Positions 9,444-19,465 of a stretch of 64,000 bases of DNA are shown piece by piece. Within the stretch, counting starts at the first letter, position 1, and the number at the start of each line of letters is the position of its first letter. The translations under genes and the position numbers were made by a program. Below the pieces are notes generated by a model. The model saw nothing but the letters and a program-made list of their open reading frames with translations. It had not been told where the DNA came from and made no database searches. The stretch comes from Mantis religiosa (Eukaryota; Arthropoda; Insecta; Mantodea; Mantidae), in the NCBI GenBank assembly GCA_030765055.1, contig CM060950.1, positions 15,912,306-15,976,305 of the forward strand. The letters run 5' to 3'.

Positions 9444-9840
9444 TTATATTTGTATATATTTGTTTGCTTGGCTGTCAATAGCTTCATATTTTACATAAAT
9501 AATGAAAATTTTGAAAAACACATACCTTAGTAATTTGTATTGAGTAACTGCTATACGTTTAATAAATTTGGTAGAATAAGGACTCCATACCAATGAAGCA
9601 AATTCGAGTGCAGGTCTGAGAAGTGAATTTATATAACGTAACAAAAACTATAATATCCTTGAAATTGGATGAGTTTCAAATAATGAATCCAAGATTTCTA
9701 TATGCTATACTGAGTGCTGTATTGATCTGTTTATTAAAAGATATATATTTATTTATTAAAAATAAGCCCTAAATATCTTGTTGTTTGCAATTCCTTTCTT
9801 GGAAGTGTTGAAAATAGTGTTGTTGTAATAAATTAAATTT
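9444..9840 (-). pseudogene. LINE RT C-terminus (3' half of a LINE split by PLE-B)
   Basis: The minus strand reads INSLLRPALEFASLVWSPYS and IKRIAVTQYKLLRYVF, the classic C-terminal RT motif of jockey/CR1-like LINEs (LxRPxLEYxSxVWxP). Its 5' half is at 12200-12954. The two are separated by the PLE family B cluster, whose junctions both lie in a TTAAATTTAA-like sequence. Confidence 0.65.
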
Positions 9841-9844
9841 AAAG

Positions 9845-11230
9845 GGCGTCGATTAATGACACTAAACAGCACCTACTTTTAAATTTTCCCAGAACATGTT
9901 TCAATGACTTTGCCTCCATCGTCAACCGGACATCGACTGGTTCTCAGTAGTGCAGCTGGCGATATTTTGTAATAGGTCTCCTCTGGTGGCAGTTCGAGGA
10001 ACTTGCTGAACAAATGTTTCTGGGGGATGTCAAAATTGAATACTTTGTTCCTATTTTTTGAAATGAAAATTTGTTCCCATGTGGACAGTTCTTGTTTTCC
10101 TGATCTATGTTTTAGTAGTTTTGATTCTGGATTTATGTTGTGGTTTTTTCCCCCAAAAGTGCGTGGCAACTGAAAATTTTTCTAACTGTTTATATTTTAT
10201 GTTCTTAAAGTGTTCCTTTGCTCTTGTTTCTAAATTTCTATTGCTTTTTCCAACACAAATTTGACTACAGTCACAACATTGAATTTGACATATAGCAGAT
10301 TGTATGTTAGATGGAATGGCATCTTTGATGTTTGAGCAAACTGGGTTTTTGAGTAATGGTTGACTGGTGCTAGTTGAATGTTTTGTTTTTTGAAGAGTTT
10401 TCTGAATTTAGCAAATGGATGGTGAATGATTGAAAATTATTTGATTATTTTTAGATCCAAAAATGGTAAATACTCGTCTTTTTCTATTTCTACAGTGAAC
10501 TTGATGCTTTTTTCTTCGATATTTAAAAGTTTTAGTGCATCACTGTGTTTTTTGGCACTATTGCAAAGATGTCATCTACATATCGTTGCCAGAGTTTCAA
10601 CATCCAAGGGAAACCTTTGGTGATCCTTATTTCTAATGCACTCACGTACAGATCGGCCAGGAAGGGTGATAGGGGGTTGTCCATTGCTAAACCTGAAGCT
10701 TAATGGAAATATTTTGTTTGAAACTGGAAGAAATTTTGTTCTATGCATAATTTGGTTAGTTCAATGTAATCTGAAGTTTCAGGTGATGACATTTCAAGTG
10801 ATGACATTTTTCTATCAACGGTGGGAGTTGTTTTACTGGTATGCTTGGAAACAGTGATTTAACATCAAACGAGACTAGTGTGTCCTCTTCTTTTAGTTCA
10901 TTATTCTTAATGTGCTCTATAAGTTCACAGGTGTTTTTGAAGCTTAGGCAATCAAATTTTGGAAATGAGATGAATTTGTTTATTTGCCACTTTGCAAGTT
11001 TATATGTTAGTGAATTTATACTGCTAACTATAAGTCTCATTGTTATGGATGGTTTGTGTATTTTGGGTAAGCCATAAAATCTAGGTCCAGTTTAACGGTA
11101 TATCAGTTTGGGATTATGTTTGCTTTCGCTATTGTTTTTTCAAATGATTGTATGCAAGTTGTTAGAGGACTTTTGTTAATGGTTTCATATTCATTGTCAG
11201 TTAGCATTTCTTCCATTTTTTCAATATGAT
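9845..11230 (-). mobile_element. Penelope-like element, family B, copy 1
   Basis: A minus-strand PLE copy with 3' end GGCGTCGATTAATGACACTA (9845) and decayed coding sequence. The endonuclease C-terminus (9879-10169) reads STWEQIFISKNRNKVFNFDI and ends CPVDDGGKVIETCSGKI. RT pieces at 10756-11040 read LVSFDVKSLFPSIPVKQLPP and MRLIVSSINSLTYKLAKWQI. Frameshifts and a small tandem duplication (CATTTCAAGTGATGA at about 10790) are present. It abuts the inverted family B copy at 11234. Confidence 0.8.
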
Positions 11231-11233
11231 CTG

Positions 11234-12195
11234 AGTTATTAAATTTGAAGGGAGTCGATTAATGACACTAAACAACGCTTACTTTTATATTTTCCCTGAT
11301 TTATCCCTTTTGAATACTTTGTTCCTATTTTTTTGTTACAGAAAACCAACAAAGACAGAACACTACATAAAAGCTAATGGCTACAACCCAAGATCCCACA
11401 AACAGGCAATCTTCAATAGTTTAACACACAGACTGGTCAACATCCCTCTCACAGCAGAAGAATACAAAATAGAATACAACAAAATTATTGAAATAGCACA
11501 AAAAAGTGAACTTAGCAAAAAAGAAGAAGCTAATAAAGAAATCCACAACCCTCTCAGCTACAGAAACTAATATGATTTTCAAAAAATTCACTTACCATCC
11601 ATGGGCCTTTGATAAATTTAAAAAACTCTTCAAAAAAACAAAACATTCAACTAGCACCAGTCAAACATTACTCCTTAAAAAACCTAATTTGCTTAAACAT
11701 CAAAGATGCCATTCTATCTAACAAAAAGTCTGGTATATATAAAATTGAATGTTGTGACTGTAGTCAAGTTTATATTGGAAAAACCAAAAGAAATTTAGAC
11801 ACAACAGCAAAGGAACACTTTAGGAACATAAAATATAAACAGTTAGAAAAATCAGCAGTTGCCACGCATTTTGGAAAAAAAAAAAAAAAAAAACACAACA
11901 TAAATCCAGAACCAAAACTACCAAAACATACCTCAGGGAAACAAGAACTGTCCGCATGGGAACAAATCTTCACTTCAAAAAATAGGAACAAAGTATTCAA
12001 TTTCGACATCCCCCAGAAAGATTTGTTCAGCAAGTTCCTCGAACTGCCACCAGAGGAGGCCTATTATAAGATATTGCCAGCTACACTACTGAAAACCAGT
12101 CAATATCTGGTTGACGATGGAGGCAGAGTCTCTGAAACATGTTCCGGGAAAATTTAAAAGTAAGTGTTGTTTAGTGTCATTAATTGACTCCCTTT
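11234..12195 (+). mobile_element. Penelope-like element, family B, copy 2, with inverted 3' repeat at its left end
   Basis: The left edge (11236-11330) is an inverted copy of the element's own 3' end (GGGAGTCGATTAATGACACT, then TATATTTTCCC and a slice of the coding 3' end). It then switches to plus-strand RT sequence at TTACAGAAAACCAACAAAGA. The right edge ends AATTGACTCCCTTTAAATTT. So the copy is bounded by inverted terminal repeats, as PLEs with inverted terminal repeats are known to be. It is inserted in the LINE seen at 9444 and 12200. Confidence 0.8.
11340..12157 (+). pseudogene. PLE RT C-terminus, linker and GIY-YIG endonuclease (family B)
   Basis: After the RT end (RKPTKTEHYIKANGYNPRSH) the frame shifts and reopens at 11609. 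It holds SGIYKIECCDCSQVYIGKTK (GIY and YIG), AKEHFRNIKYKQLEKSAVAT, then a run of about 17 A (11877-11893) encoding a string of lysines, then AWEQIFTSKNRNKVFNFDIP and a C-terminus ending ETCSGKI. The catalytic residues of GIY-YIG appear to be kept; the lysine run replaces the usual WEKN segment. Confidence 0.75.
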
Positions 12196-12199
12196 AAAT

Positions 12200-12954
12200 T
12201 TAAGTTGTTTTTAAAATATTTGTATTAACTCCATCTATTTTATAGTCAAGAACAATAATTTTTTTATTAAGTCTAGAGAAGACCAGAACTTGGCATTTTG
12301 ATATATTAAAAGGAAGATTATTGTCTTGGCTCAATTCATTTAATGCATTCAGGTCCTTTTGAAGTTTTATGCATTCAGAGATAGGTTTTATGGAACTAAA
12401 GATTTTTAGATCATCTGCACAAAGTAATATATTTGAACATGTAAGAACAGGTGATGTATCATTTATAAACAAAATAAATAGTAGTGGACCAAAATTCGAA
12501 CCCTGAGGCACGCCAGAGTAAACTTCAAAACTATAGGATGTGCTACTTTTGTATTTAACAACTTGAAATCTCGACCTTAAATAGGACATCATTAGGGATA
12601 CCATGGATTCAAAAAAACCATACAGCAGCAATTTATTTATTAATTTATCATGATGAAATTTATCAAAAGCTTTTTGAAAATCTTTGTAGATAACGTCAAC
12701 TTACAATGTATTATCTAATGCACCACATACATAATGAACAAAATTACATAAATTAGGTATAGTAGATCTATTGGAGATAAATCCGTGCTGATTGACACTA
12801 ATACTGTTTTTAACACGCCAAACAGTATATTTATAGAGTATACTCTCAAATATTTTAGTTGGAGTTGATAAAATAGTTGGTAGCTTTGGCAGAATGGATT
12901 GGTAATGTGATTGATTTGATCTTGCAGTGTGCTGTTTGTTATAAGTAGTATCAT
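12200..12954 (-). pseudogene. LINE reverse transcriptase (5' half of split LINE)
   Basis: The frame 12200-12631 reads YSGVPQGSNFGPLLFILFIN and LLCADDLKIFSSI, the GVPQG and catalytic (here CADD) motifs of a jockey/CR1-like LINE RT. It ends DGVNTNILKTT where the PLE-B insertion begins. Upstream pieces to 12954 are broken by stops but keep RT-like words. The 3' half resumes at 9840. Confidence 0.7.
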
Positions 12955-13089
12955 ATCTGTGTTACTCTAACCACAGAGGATGTTAAATATCTTAAGGCAG
13001 AAGGTAAATCTTGGAAATGAAACGTCTACATTACTGAAAGAAGGAGTAGTCTGTATGATGAGAGAGAAGGAAAAAGTGCTAAGCCTTCA

Positions 13090-13695
13090 GTTTATGCAAT
13101 GTACAAATTAATCAAGTCGTTGGCTTCAGAAGTAAAAGAACTTGGAAAATCTCTTAATTTAGCACATGAAAAGCTAGATGATAATATAGGAATACTGTTG
13201 AAGCATGAACAAGTTATCAACAGTTGTATGAAAGTAATAGGTGATTTAAAAACGGAAAATCTTCATATGAAAAAAATTCACTCTAAGTTACTGACTAGAA
13301 TAGGTGATTCACAGCAGTATTCAAGAATAAACATGATTGATATACACAGTGTTCCTGTCAAACCATCTGAGATGTTTGTTTCACGAAGTGAAACACAAAT
13401 GTTTTATTTGAATGCGTTATCTAATAATGATGTTTGTTTAATGGAATCATGGCTTAATGGTGCAAAATTCGACTCAGAAGTTTTTCATGATAGATACAGT
13501 GTTTATAGGAAAGATAGAGATAACTTAATTTCCAGTGCAAAATGTGGTGGAGGTGTATTAATAGCAATTAAAATGTCACTGTATTCGAAAAGGCTGATAG
13601 CTTTAGAATGTAATTTACAATCCGCATGTGTGAAATTTATTTACAGTTATAGGAAATACTTTTTTAAATACAGCATATATTCTTCCTGGTAGTAA
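13090..13695 (+). pseudogene. LINE ORF1 coiled coil fused in frame to ORF2 endonuclease N-terminus
   Basis: One open frame of 197 codons. Residues 1-75 look like a LINE ORF1 coiled coil (KSLASEVKELGKSLNLAHEK and so on) ending QYSRINMIDIHSVPV, the conserved segment after the coil. From about residue 100 it becomes apurinic-endonuclease-like sequence (NDVCLMESWLNGAKFDSEVF, then YSVYRKDRD and GGGVLIAIKMSL). The ORF1 RNA-binding region and ORF2 start are missing, so an internal deletion seems to have fused the two. The sequence afterwards is out of frame. Confidence 0.6.
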
Positions 13696-13739
13696 TATAA
13701 CATATTATCAAGAAGTGCTTAATAAAACAGAGAGAAACA

Positions 13740-14672
13740 ATGACATATTTTCTGAAACAAAAAAATATTATTGTGCATTTTAATATTCCAGAAATAAGTG
13801 ACAAATTTTATAGTTTAATTGAGGGTACTAATAAAGCCAAAGAGTTGCATAGATTTATAAGCTTGCTAAAACCTACAATGTTTAACCATGTAAAAAATGT
13901 TAATGACAGAACTGTGGACTTAATACTTTCTAATCCAGAAAGTAACAACATTCAGTTTGAAGAAGAAATTGAGGTATTGATACCTAAGATGTACTTCATC
14001 CAGCATTGAACATTTCTATTCTTTCTTATAAAACCTCCATAAAAGGTAGTTTTGTTTTACATTCAAATTACAATAAGGCGGCTTCTTAAAATTATGTAGT
14101 GCTTTAATAGAGTGCAATTGGGAAAAGTTAAGTAATGTTAGTGATGTAAATACTGTGGTTGATTACTTTTACAATAAGTTATATGCAGTAGTTAATACTT
14201 GAGTTCCAAGAGTGAAACAATATAAAAAGAAAATATCCCATTTGGTTTAATGCTAAGGTAATTCAAACTATTAAAAGTTAAAGAAAAACTTCAAAAGAAA
14301 AAATATATCAATGAATATTGGTTAAAAAATTTAAAGAACAGAGGTATAAAGTGAAAAGGTATATTAAGGAAGCATTTACTCTTAATGTGACCTCACTAGA
14401 AACAGATATATTCAGTAACAGTAAAAATTTTTGGTCATTCATAAAGGTGAAAAGGAAACAGAATTTGAAGGAAGCCGAAATGGTTTACAATAATAGAAAT
14501 GTTTGTAAGACGCAGGATATTGCAAATTGTTTTGCTGATTACTTTAGATCAATGTATTCACTAATAGCTTCACAATACAGTCTCCAAGCAAATAATTTAC
14601 TATTTTCAGAAAACTCCAATACTCTTTCAATAGAGGAACTTACATGTGAAGATGTTTCAACTGCCCTAAGAA
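13740..14672 (+). pseudogene. LINE ORF2 endonuclease/linker remnants
   Basis: Open pieces at 13740-14009 (ISLLKPTMFNHVKNVNDRTV, DLILSNPES) and 14318-14672 (NSKNFWSFIKVKRKQ, DIANCFADYFRSMY, LTCEDVSTAL) follow the order of a jockey/CR1-like ORF2 between endonuclease and RT. Stops and shifts lie between them. At 14672 the frame is interrupted by the short element and resumes at 14961. Confidence 0.6.
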
Positions 14673-14673
14673 T

Positions 14674-14949
14674 CGAGATTCAACTGTATTGGAACACCAC
14701 AGTGAAGCGAAAAATTTAGATGAGTCGCATTTTTTACACATCTGCTTCACTTTCGTTTAAACGAAATGTTCGTTGAAATATTCAAATGTGAACGATCTTA
14801 CCTCCATGTTGTCCGGTTTTTAAAGTTGTTAAACGAAATGTTCGTTGAAATATTCAAATGTGAACGATCTTACCTCCATGTTGTCCGGTTTTTAAAGTTG
14901 AAAGTGAAGCAGATGTGTAAAAAATGCGACTCATCTAAAATTTAATAAT
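14674..14949. mobile_element. 276-bp non-autonomous PLE-related element with 11-bp target duplication
   Basis: The target sequence GCCCTAAGAAT is present on both sides (14663-14673 and 14950-14960) and the LINE frame continues across it. The element has a 43-bp left tail (CAACTGTATTGGAACACCAC and so on), then perfect 38-bp inverted repeats (14717-14754 and 14900-14937) around a 72-bp unit present twice in tandem. Tail and inverted repeat match the family F element at 4368-4949, which carries PLE RT sequence, so it is probably a derivative of the same family. Confidence 0.8.
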
Positions 14950-14960
14950 GCCCTAAGAAT

Positions 14961-15175
14961 GTTAAACTTAAAAAATCATCTGGACCTGGCGGTATCTCTC
15001 CTTATGTTTCTAAAGGTTGCCAAGAGATGTTGACTCGTCTTTTATTCCATATTCTTAATCTAATTATTAAGGAAGAAAATTTCCCTGATAGATGGAAACT
15101 AAGGTAACACTAATTTTCACATCTGGAGACCTGGAAAATATAAAAAATTATAGACATAGCAATTAAATTAAAACA
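14961..15175 (+). pseudogene. LINE reverse transcriptase N-terminal remnant
   Basis: With small shifts the plus strand reads ALRMLNLKKSSGPGGISPYV, then CQEMLTRLLFHILNLIIKEE and NFPDRWKL, the entry motif of a jockey/CR1-like RT (KSSGPDGIS..., FP..WK). The sequence then fades at about 15175, so the rest of the RT is lost. Confidence 0.6.
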
Positions 15176-15253
15176 GTTTATGTGTTGGAATCATGAATAA
15201 TTCTCTCAAGTATTTGCATAATATTAATATAGCATATGTAAATCAATACTCAC

Positions 15254-15439
15254 AGTTAAATCAAGGCTCTCTGGGATGCCATCAAACATTAGTATGACCA
15301 CACGTGCAATTAGTGAAACCAGCTCACGTCCAAGCTCTCTGAGCTGCTCTACAATAAGCATGCCACCCCGAGCCGTGGAGCATTCTGCGAACAAGAGCCT
15401 TGCCTTCCCTGTAATGTTGCCCTTCCATTCTGCAAATTT
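15254..15439 (-). CDS. Candidate host exon (186 bp), unknown gene
   Basis: A minus-strand segment with a good acceptor (ATTTGTTTCAG) and donor (GTGAGT), open in one frame for exactly 62 codons (phase 0 to 0). It reads KFAEWKGNITGKARLLFAEC, STARGGMLIVEQLRELGREL, VSLIARVVILMFDGIPESLD and LT, an amphipathic, helix-like sequence unlike any transposon here. It is phase-compatible with the downstream candidate at 6797 and the upstream one at 42985. I do not recognise the protein. Confidence 0.5.
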
Positions 15440-15886
15440 CTGAAACAAATAGTGCTCCTCTAGTACCTCGTGCAGCAGGTTACTTGTGTAATTGAAGTTA
15501 GCATAAACCATATATAAAGAACATAAGCACTTCAAAAAATGATGAGTCACATTTATTGCAGTTGCATAATTATATGTAATAATATGTCTATGGAGCTTCT
15601 GCGAAAAGCACATTGGACAATCTGTATTAAAAATATGTTCTGCTAATTAGTAATTATGCATGCACCACTTACTTGTTTTTTGAACAAAATTTCATTAACC
15701 TTGCTTTTAATTTAGGCGAATATATGGATATTTTTTTTTATTTATTTATCCAGATTTATGAACCCTATTTTACACAGTGGTATATTAGGGTTAGAGTTGA
15801 TACATAAAAATACACAATTTTAACAAAAATATTTTAAATGCTAGAAGGAAGAAAATATGTTATAATCTGATGCATATTAATTTAAA

Positions 15887-16577
15887 CTATTTCAGACGTT
15901 TAAACACTGAGTTCATAAACATCATGAAGTACTTATACTGTTGTGGCTTCATTAGCAAAGATGTGAGCGGAGCAGAAAATTCAGTTCCTAGAGAGTCTAA
16001 CTTGAATATTAATTCTTGTCTTTCTCTCCAGAAAATGGGACAACAGAAAAGGAGATGAACCACAGTTTGAAATTCTTCACCACACATGCACTCAGGGTTG
16101 GATGTTAAGAGAAAGTGTGATAAGAATTCACCAAATTTACATTGTCCACTTAAAAATTGTGTCAAAACAAAATTTGGTACAAGAGTTTCACATTTTCCTC
16201 TGTCATATACACTAGGGAAAAATAATGTTTTTGTTAAACTTCCATTTGGAGTTGTTAGCCATTGTTGGTTCCATTCTTCAAGAATATGTTGATGTATTAT
16301 TCTCCTTATAGTAGAAATAGGACAAAGAGTATGTGACAGGAAGATTGGATTCTGCAGCCTTCTTAGCCAAGCAATCAGCTCTCTCCTTACCTAAAATTCC
16401 ACTGTGTCCTTTAAGCCATCCCATGCAAATATGTCCTGGATGGTCTTGAAGCAAGGTTCTGATTTCATGTGCTAATGAATTTAAGTTGTATTTATCATTA
16501 ATAGCGAGTAGAGCTGATTGTGAAGCACTAAGAATATGGGCACTGTTCCCATTAACAGTACACCATTTTATAGCTTC
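15887..16577 (-). pseudogene. R1-like ORF2, RNase H end and C-terminal Cys/His motif
   Basis: After the stop at 16578 the minus strand continues with the rest of RNase H (around 16500-16570: AINDKYNLNS and flanks) and GHSGILGKERADC near 16375-16400. The open part (15887-16165) reads LSGQCKFGEFLSHFLLTSNP, ECMCGEEFQTVVHLLFCCPI, the CCHC-type motif found at the C-terminus of R1 ORF2. It ends at 15887, about 165 bp before the presumed 3' end. Confidence 0.75.
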
Positions 16578-17342
16578 TTAAATTGCTAAGAGCTCCGACT
16601 GGAATACAGAACATTCAGGTGACAATTTAAACATGGAGTGAGTTAGTTCTGTTTGGTTTTCATAAACAACAAAAGCACATCCTACCGCAGATATATTATC
16701 TTCAAATTGGTAACGCGAACCGTCTGTATATATGTAATAATCATGAAAATTACATATTTCCTTTAAACAGGTTACAAAACTTGATGGGTGTCCTGCTGTG
16801 GTAGGATGCTCCAGGGTTAGTAGTTTTAAGTGAGACAGATAAGACGCACATTCACGTTCATGTCTTAAATTCATAATAGTTGCTGTTGATAAACCAGTGA
16901 GAGCCAAAGGTTTGATGTTACCTATAATCTGAGCTGCATCAGTGCAGATTGTACAATATCCTCGAATTATGCGAAGGAGGAATCCCCTTTGAATTTGTGC
17001 AAGTTTTTTAACTGCCCATTTTTTATTAAGAACATCCTGGAATGCAGATACACCATACAAAATTAGGGGCACTACAGCACCTTGATATATAATTTTAAGA
17101 ATACTAGAATTCAGACCCCAGGTGGGTCTTGTTGTTGTTGCAAGGGCACCAAGGAGCTTGCTGGCTCTTTCAGCAATATAATGTAAGCGTGATCGAAATG
17201 TTAATTTACAATCCAGTATAACGCCAAGGTAATTTACCATAGATACCACCTTCAAGTTGACGTTATTCATGGTAAGAGTAATGGGCTTCATTTTTCTTCT
17301 TCTGGTGACAATCATCGCCAAGGTTTTGTAGGGATTAAACAT
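16578..17342 (-). pseudogene. R1-like ORF2, RT thumb and RNase H
   Basis: The frame begins just after the RT palm (MFNPYKTLAMIVTRRRK) and reads VNYLGVILDCKLTFRSRLHY (thumb motif) and IYQGAVVPLILYGVSAFQDV, typical of R1 LINEs. From about residue 200 it is RNase H: YYIYTDGSRYQFED and VFQSELLAI. A stop follows the Glu motif (FQSELLAI-stop) where the R1 frame should continue. Confidence 0.8.
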
Positions 17343-17352
17343 AAGTTTATTT

Positions 17353-18430
17353 TTAATTCCCCCATGAGTGTATTATTTTAAGTGCTTCATTAGTTCTTTC
17401 TTTAAGGATTTTAGCGTCATTTGATTTAACAAGTAGTAAAGCATCATCTGAATAAGCCAAAATACTACAATCTGATGGCAGTTGTTGCTGTAACAGATCA
17501 TCATACAGTATAACCCAAAAACCTGGACTACACGCAGATCCTTGGGGGCAGCCGCATGTAACTTCCTTTGTGATAGTTTCTCCACTTACAGTAAGCAAGG
17601 ATTTGCGATCTCTAATATAATTCATGATTAAATTGTAAATATTTTTTGGGCATTTTTTAGTTTTCAATTGATGTAAAATCTTGGGCCACCAAGAATGATC
17701 AAAAGCACTAGTTACATTTGAAGAGACTAAAACACCAGATTGTTTATTTAGGTATACAATTTTCATCCAGTCTACCACCTTATATATTGCCATTTCAGTT
17801 GATTTTTGAGCCATGTTTTAGTAAATGATACATTACACGATCAATTACAAGTTTTTCTAGGCATTTGCCTAGCAGAGGTAGCAGGCTTATTGGTCTGTAA
17901 GCAGCAGCAGTCATTTTATTATTTACATGAGTTTTGGGTATAATTTTCACAACTGAAATTTTCCACTGATTTGGGAACACACCTAATTCTAGACATTTAT
18001 TGTAAATGTTACTTATGAGAGTTGGATGTACATAATGCACATGCTTGATTATATTGGCACTAAAAGCATCATGTCCTGGAGCTTTACGTTCATTTTGTTT
18101 TAATATTATTCGTTCCACCTCAGGATAAGTAAAAGGAAAGTCATCCGATGTATCAGGTTCAGTTTCCACCTCATGTCGGATCCTTCTTTGGTGGTCATCA
18201 TCTTCAGTATCATCTGGGAAAAATTTGCTCGCTAATACATTTGCAGTTTCTATTGCATTAGCAGTGTACCTGTTTTCAGTTTGCAACGTTGTTGAAGTAT
18301 TATTTAAGCGTTTTGAATTCCGTGTATATTTATACACAATGCCCCATGGATTGACTTGTTCTGTACAGAATGTTTTCCAGCTCGTGAATTTTGCATTTAA
18401 GATCATTTTTTTATATTCAGCTCTTAGCAT
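17353..18430 (-). pseudogene. R1-like ORF2, reverse transcriptase domain
   Basis: The first piece (17795-18430) reads KAPGHDAFSANIIKHV and AAYRPISLLPLLGKCLEKLV. After a frameshift near 17800-17815 the second piece (17353-17814) reads SSNVTSAFDHSWW (motif A with Asp), CGCPQGSACSPGFWVILYDD and LAYSDDALLLV (catalytic box YSDD rather than YADD). The PQGSACSP and FDH-WW forms are characteristic of the R1 clade. The frameshift would prevent a full product. Confidence 0.82.
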
Positions 18431-18454
18431 AATGTAAGTATTTTCATATTTTAT

Positions 18455-19465
18455 TCACAGTAGCTCGCATTTAGCACGTTTGAATCTTCGTTGACTCCCC
18501 AACACTCGTTTCCTCATTATTGTAAGCTCAGAGTTCCAGCATTGGTTTTTACAGCATTTTGTTGTTATTTTTGGGAGATGCGAATCACAGATGAACAAAA
18601 TACACTTAGTTAACTTATCCACAAAGTCATTCAAGAGTGTGGGGTTGTTCACTTTTTTCAAGTCACCTAATAGAGGGTCAATATTTTTCGTAACTGCAAG
18701 ATGAAAATGTGACCAAAGCACATTATTAGTTCTATATAAACATGTTAAAGAGTTATTGTTGAAATTAGTGTTGACAGTATGATTAAAATTAAGTTTTATC
18801 GTAATAAGGCTATGGTCTGAGAGGATATTATCATCTATATTCCATGAAGTAACATATGGTAGCATAAGCAAATTACACATACTGATATCAACAAAGCTTG
18901 TAGAATTTCCTCTTCGAAAAGTTGGAGTATATCCCTCATTTAGAATATACAGATTGTTTACACTACAAAAGTCATTCACTGCTCTTCCACGGGAATCAGT
19001 AAAGGGGCTATTCCAAGCAGTGTCCTTCGAATTAAAGTCTCCCGCAATGATTAGCGGATTCCCTTGTACAGTATTACATATTTGAGTCAGTAAGTTAAGA
19101 CCATTTTCTATATCCTTGTTAGGATCACAGTATATTGAACACACCTATATATTCATTCCACCAATAGTGATATTAACTAGGACACAATCGAAAGAACAAA
19201 GTTGGCTTAATTTTATAATATTTTGATATTCAGTAATAATGCCAGCATGTATTCTTCGGCTATTGTTGTCAGTTGTAAAAGTTGGTAAATTAAATCCCGT
19301 TATTCTGTTTTCTTGTGTATTGGGTTCTTGTACACAAAGAACTTTAATAACTGAGTTGTTTGTGCAAAAATCTGTGCTGGAGCAGTGATTAGAGACAGTT
19401 ATTAGCTCTTCAGTGTGTAGTATTGATTTACGTAAATTATATTGATATATGTGGAGTTCAGCCAT
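18455..19465 (-). pseudogene. R1-like ORF2, apurinic endonuclease domain
   Basis: The frame starts MAELHIYQYNLRKSILHTEE (19465) and stops at 19145 (one in-frame stop), then continues to 18455. It reads NPLIIAGDFNSKDTAWNSPF (GDFN motif), NSTSFVDISMCN and ILSDHSLITIKL (SDH motif), the catalytic pieces of the endonuclease that nicks the target. The early residues that hold the first Asn (usually QxNxxKS) read QYNLRKS, so they are present. One stop codon separates an otherwise complete domain. Confidence 0.8.

Larger units (their letters stand above)
8690..9490 (+). mobile_element. Penelope-like element, family D, copy 1
   Basis: It starts inside the RT just after a TA microsatellite, so it is 5'-truncated, and runs through the GIY-YIG region to a 3' untranslated tail (TTATATTTGTATATATTTGT near 9445). 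The same tail occurs at 24490 and 25650. A large deletion or frameshift joins the RT end to the second half of the endonuclease, with GIY and YIG missing. A hammerhead motif overlaps the stop codon. Confidence 0.8.

Noticed and set aside
14674..14949. A Tc1/mariner-type miniature element with TA target site
   Set aside because: The perfect inverted repeats are flanked by TA-like bases, but the 11-bp duplication lies farther out and the tail matches a PLE-related element, so a PLE derivative fits better.
15224..15613. A single 129-codon gene
   Set aside because: Splice signals at 15254 and 15439 bound the protein-like part; the outer parts of the frame look intronic.
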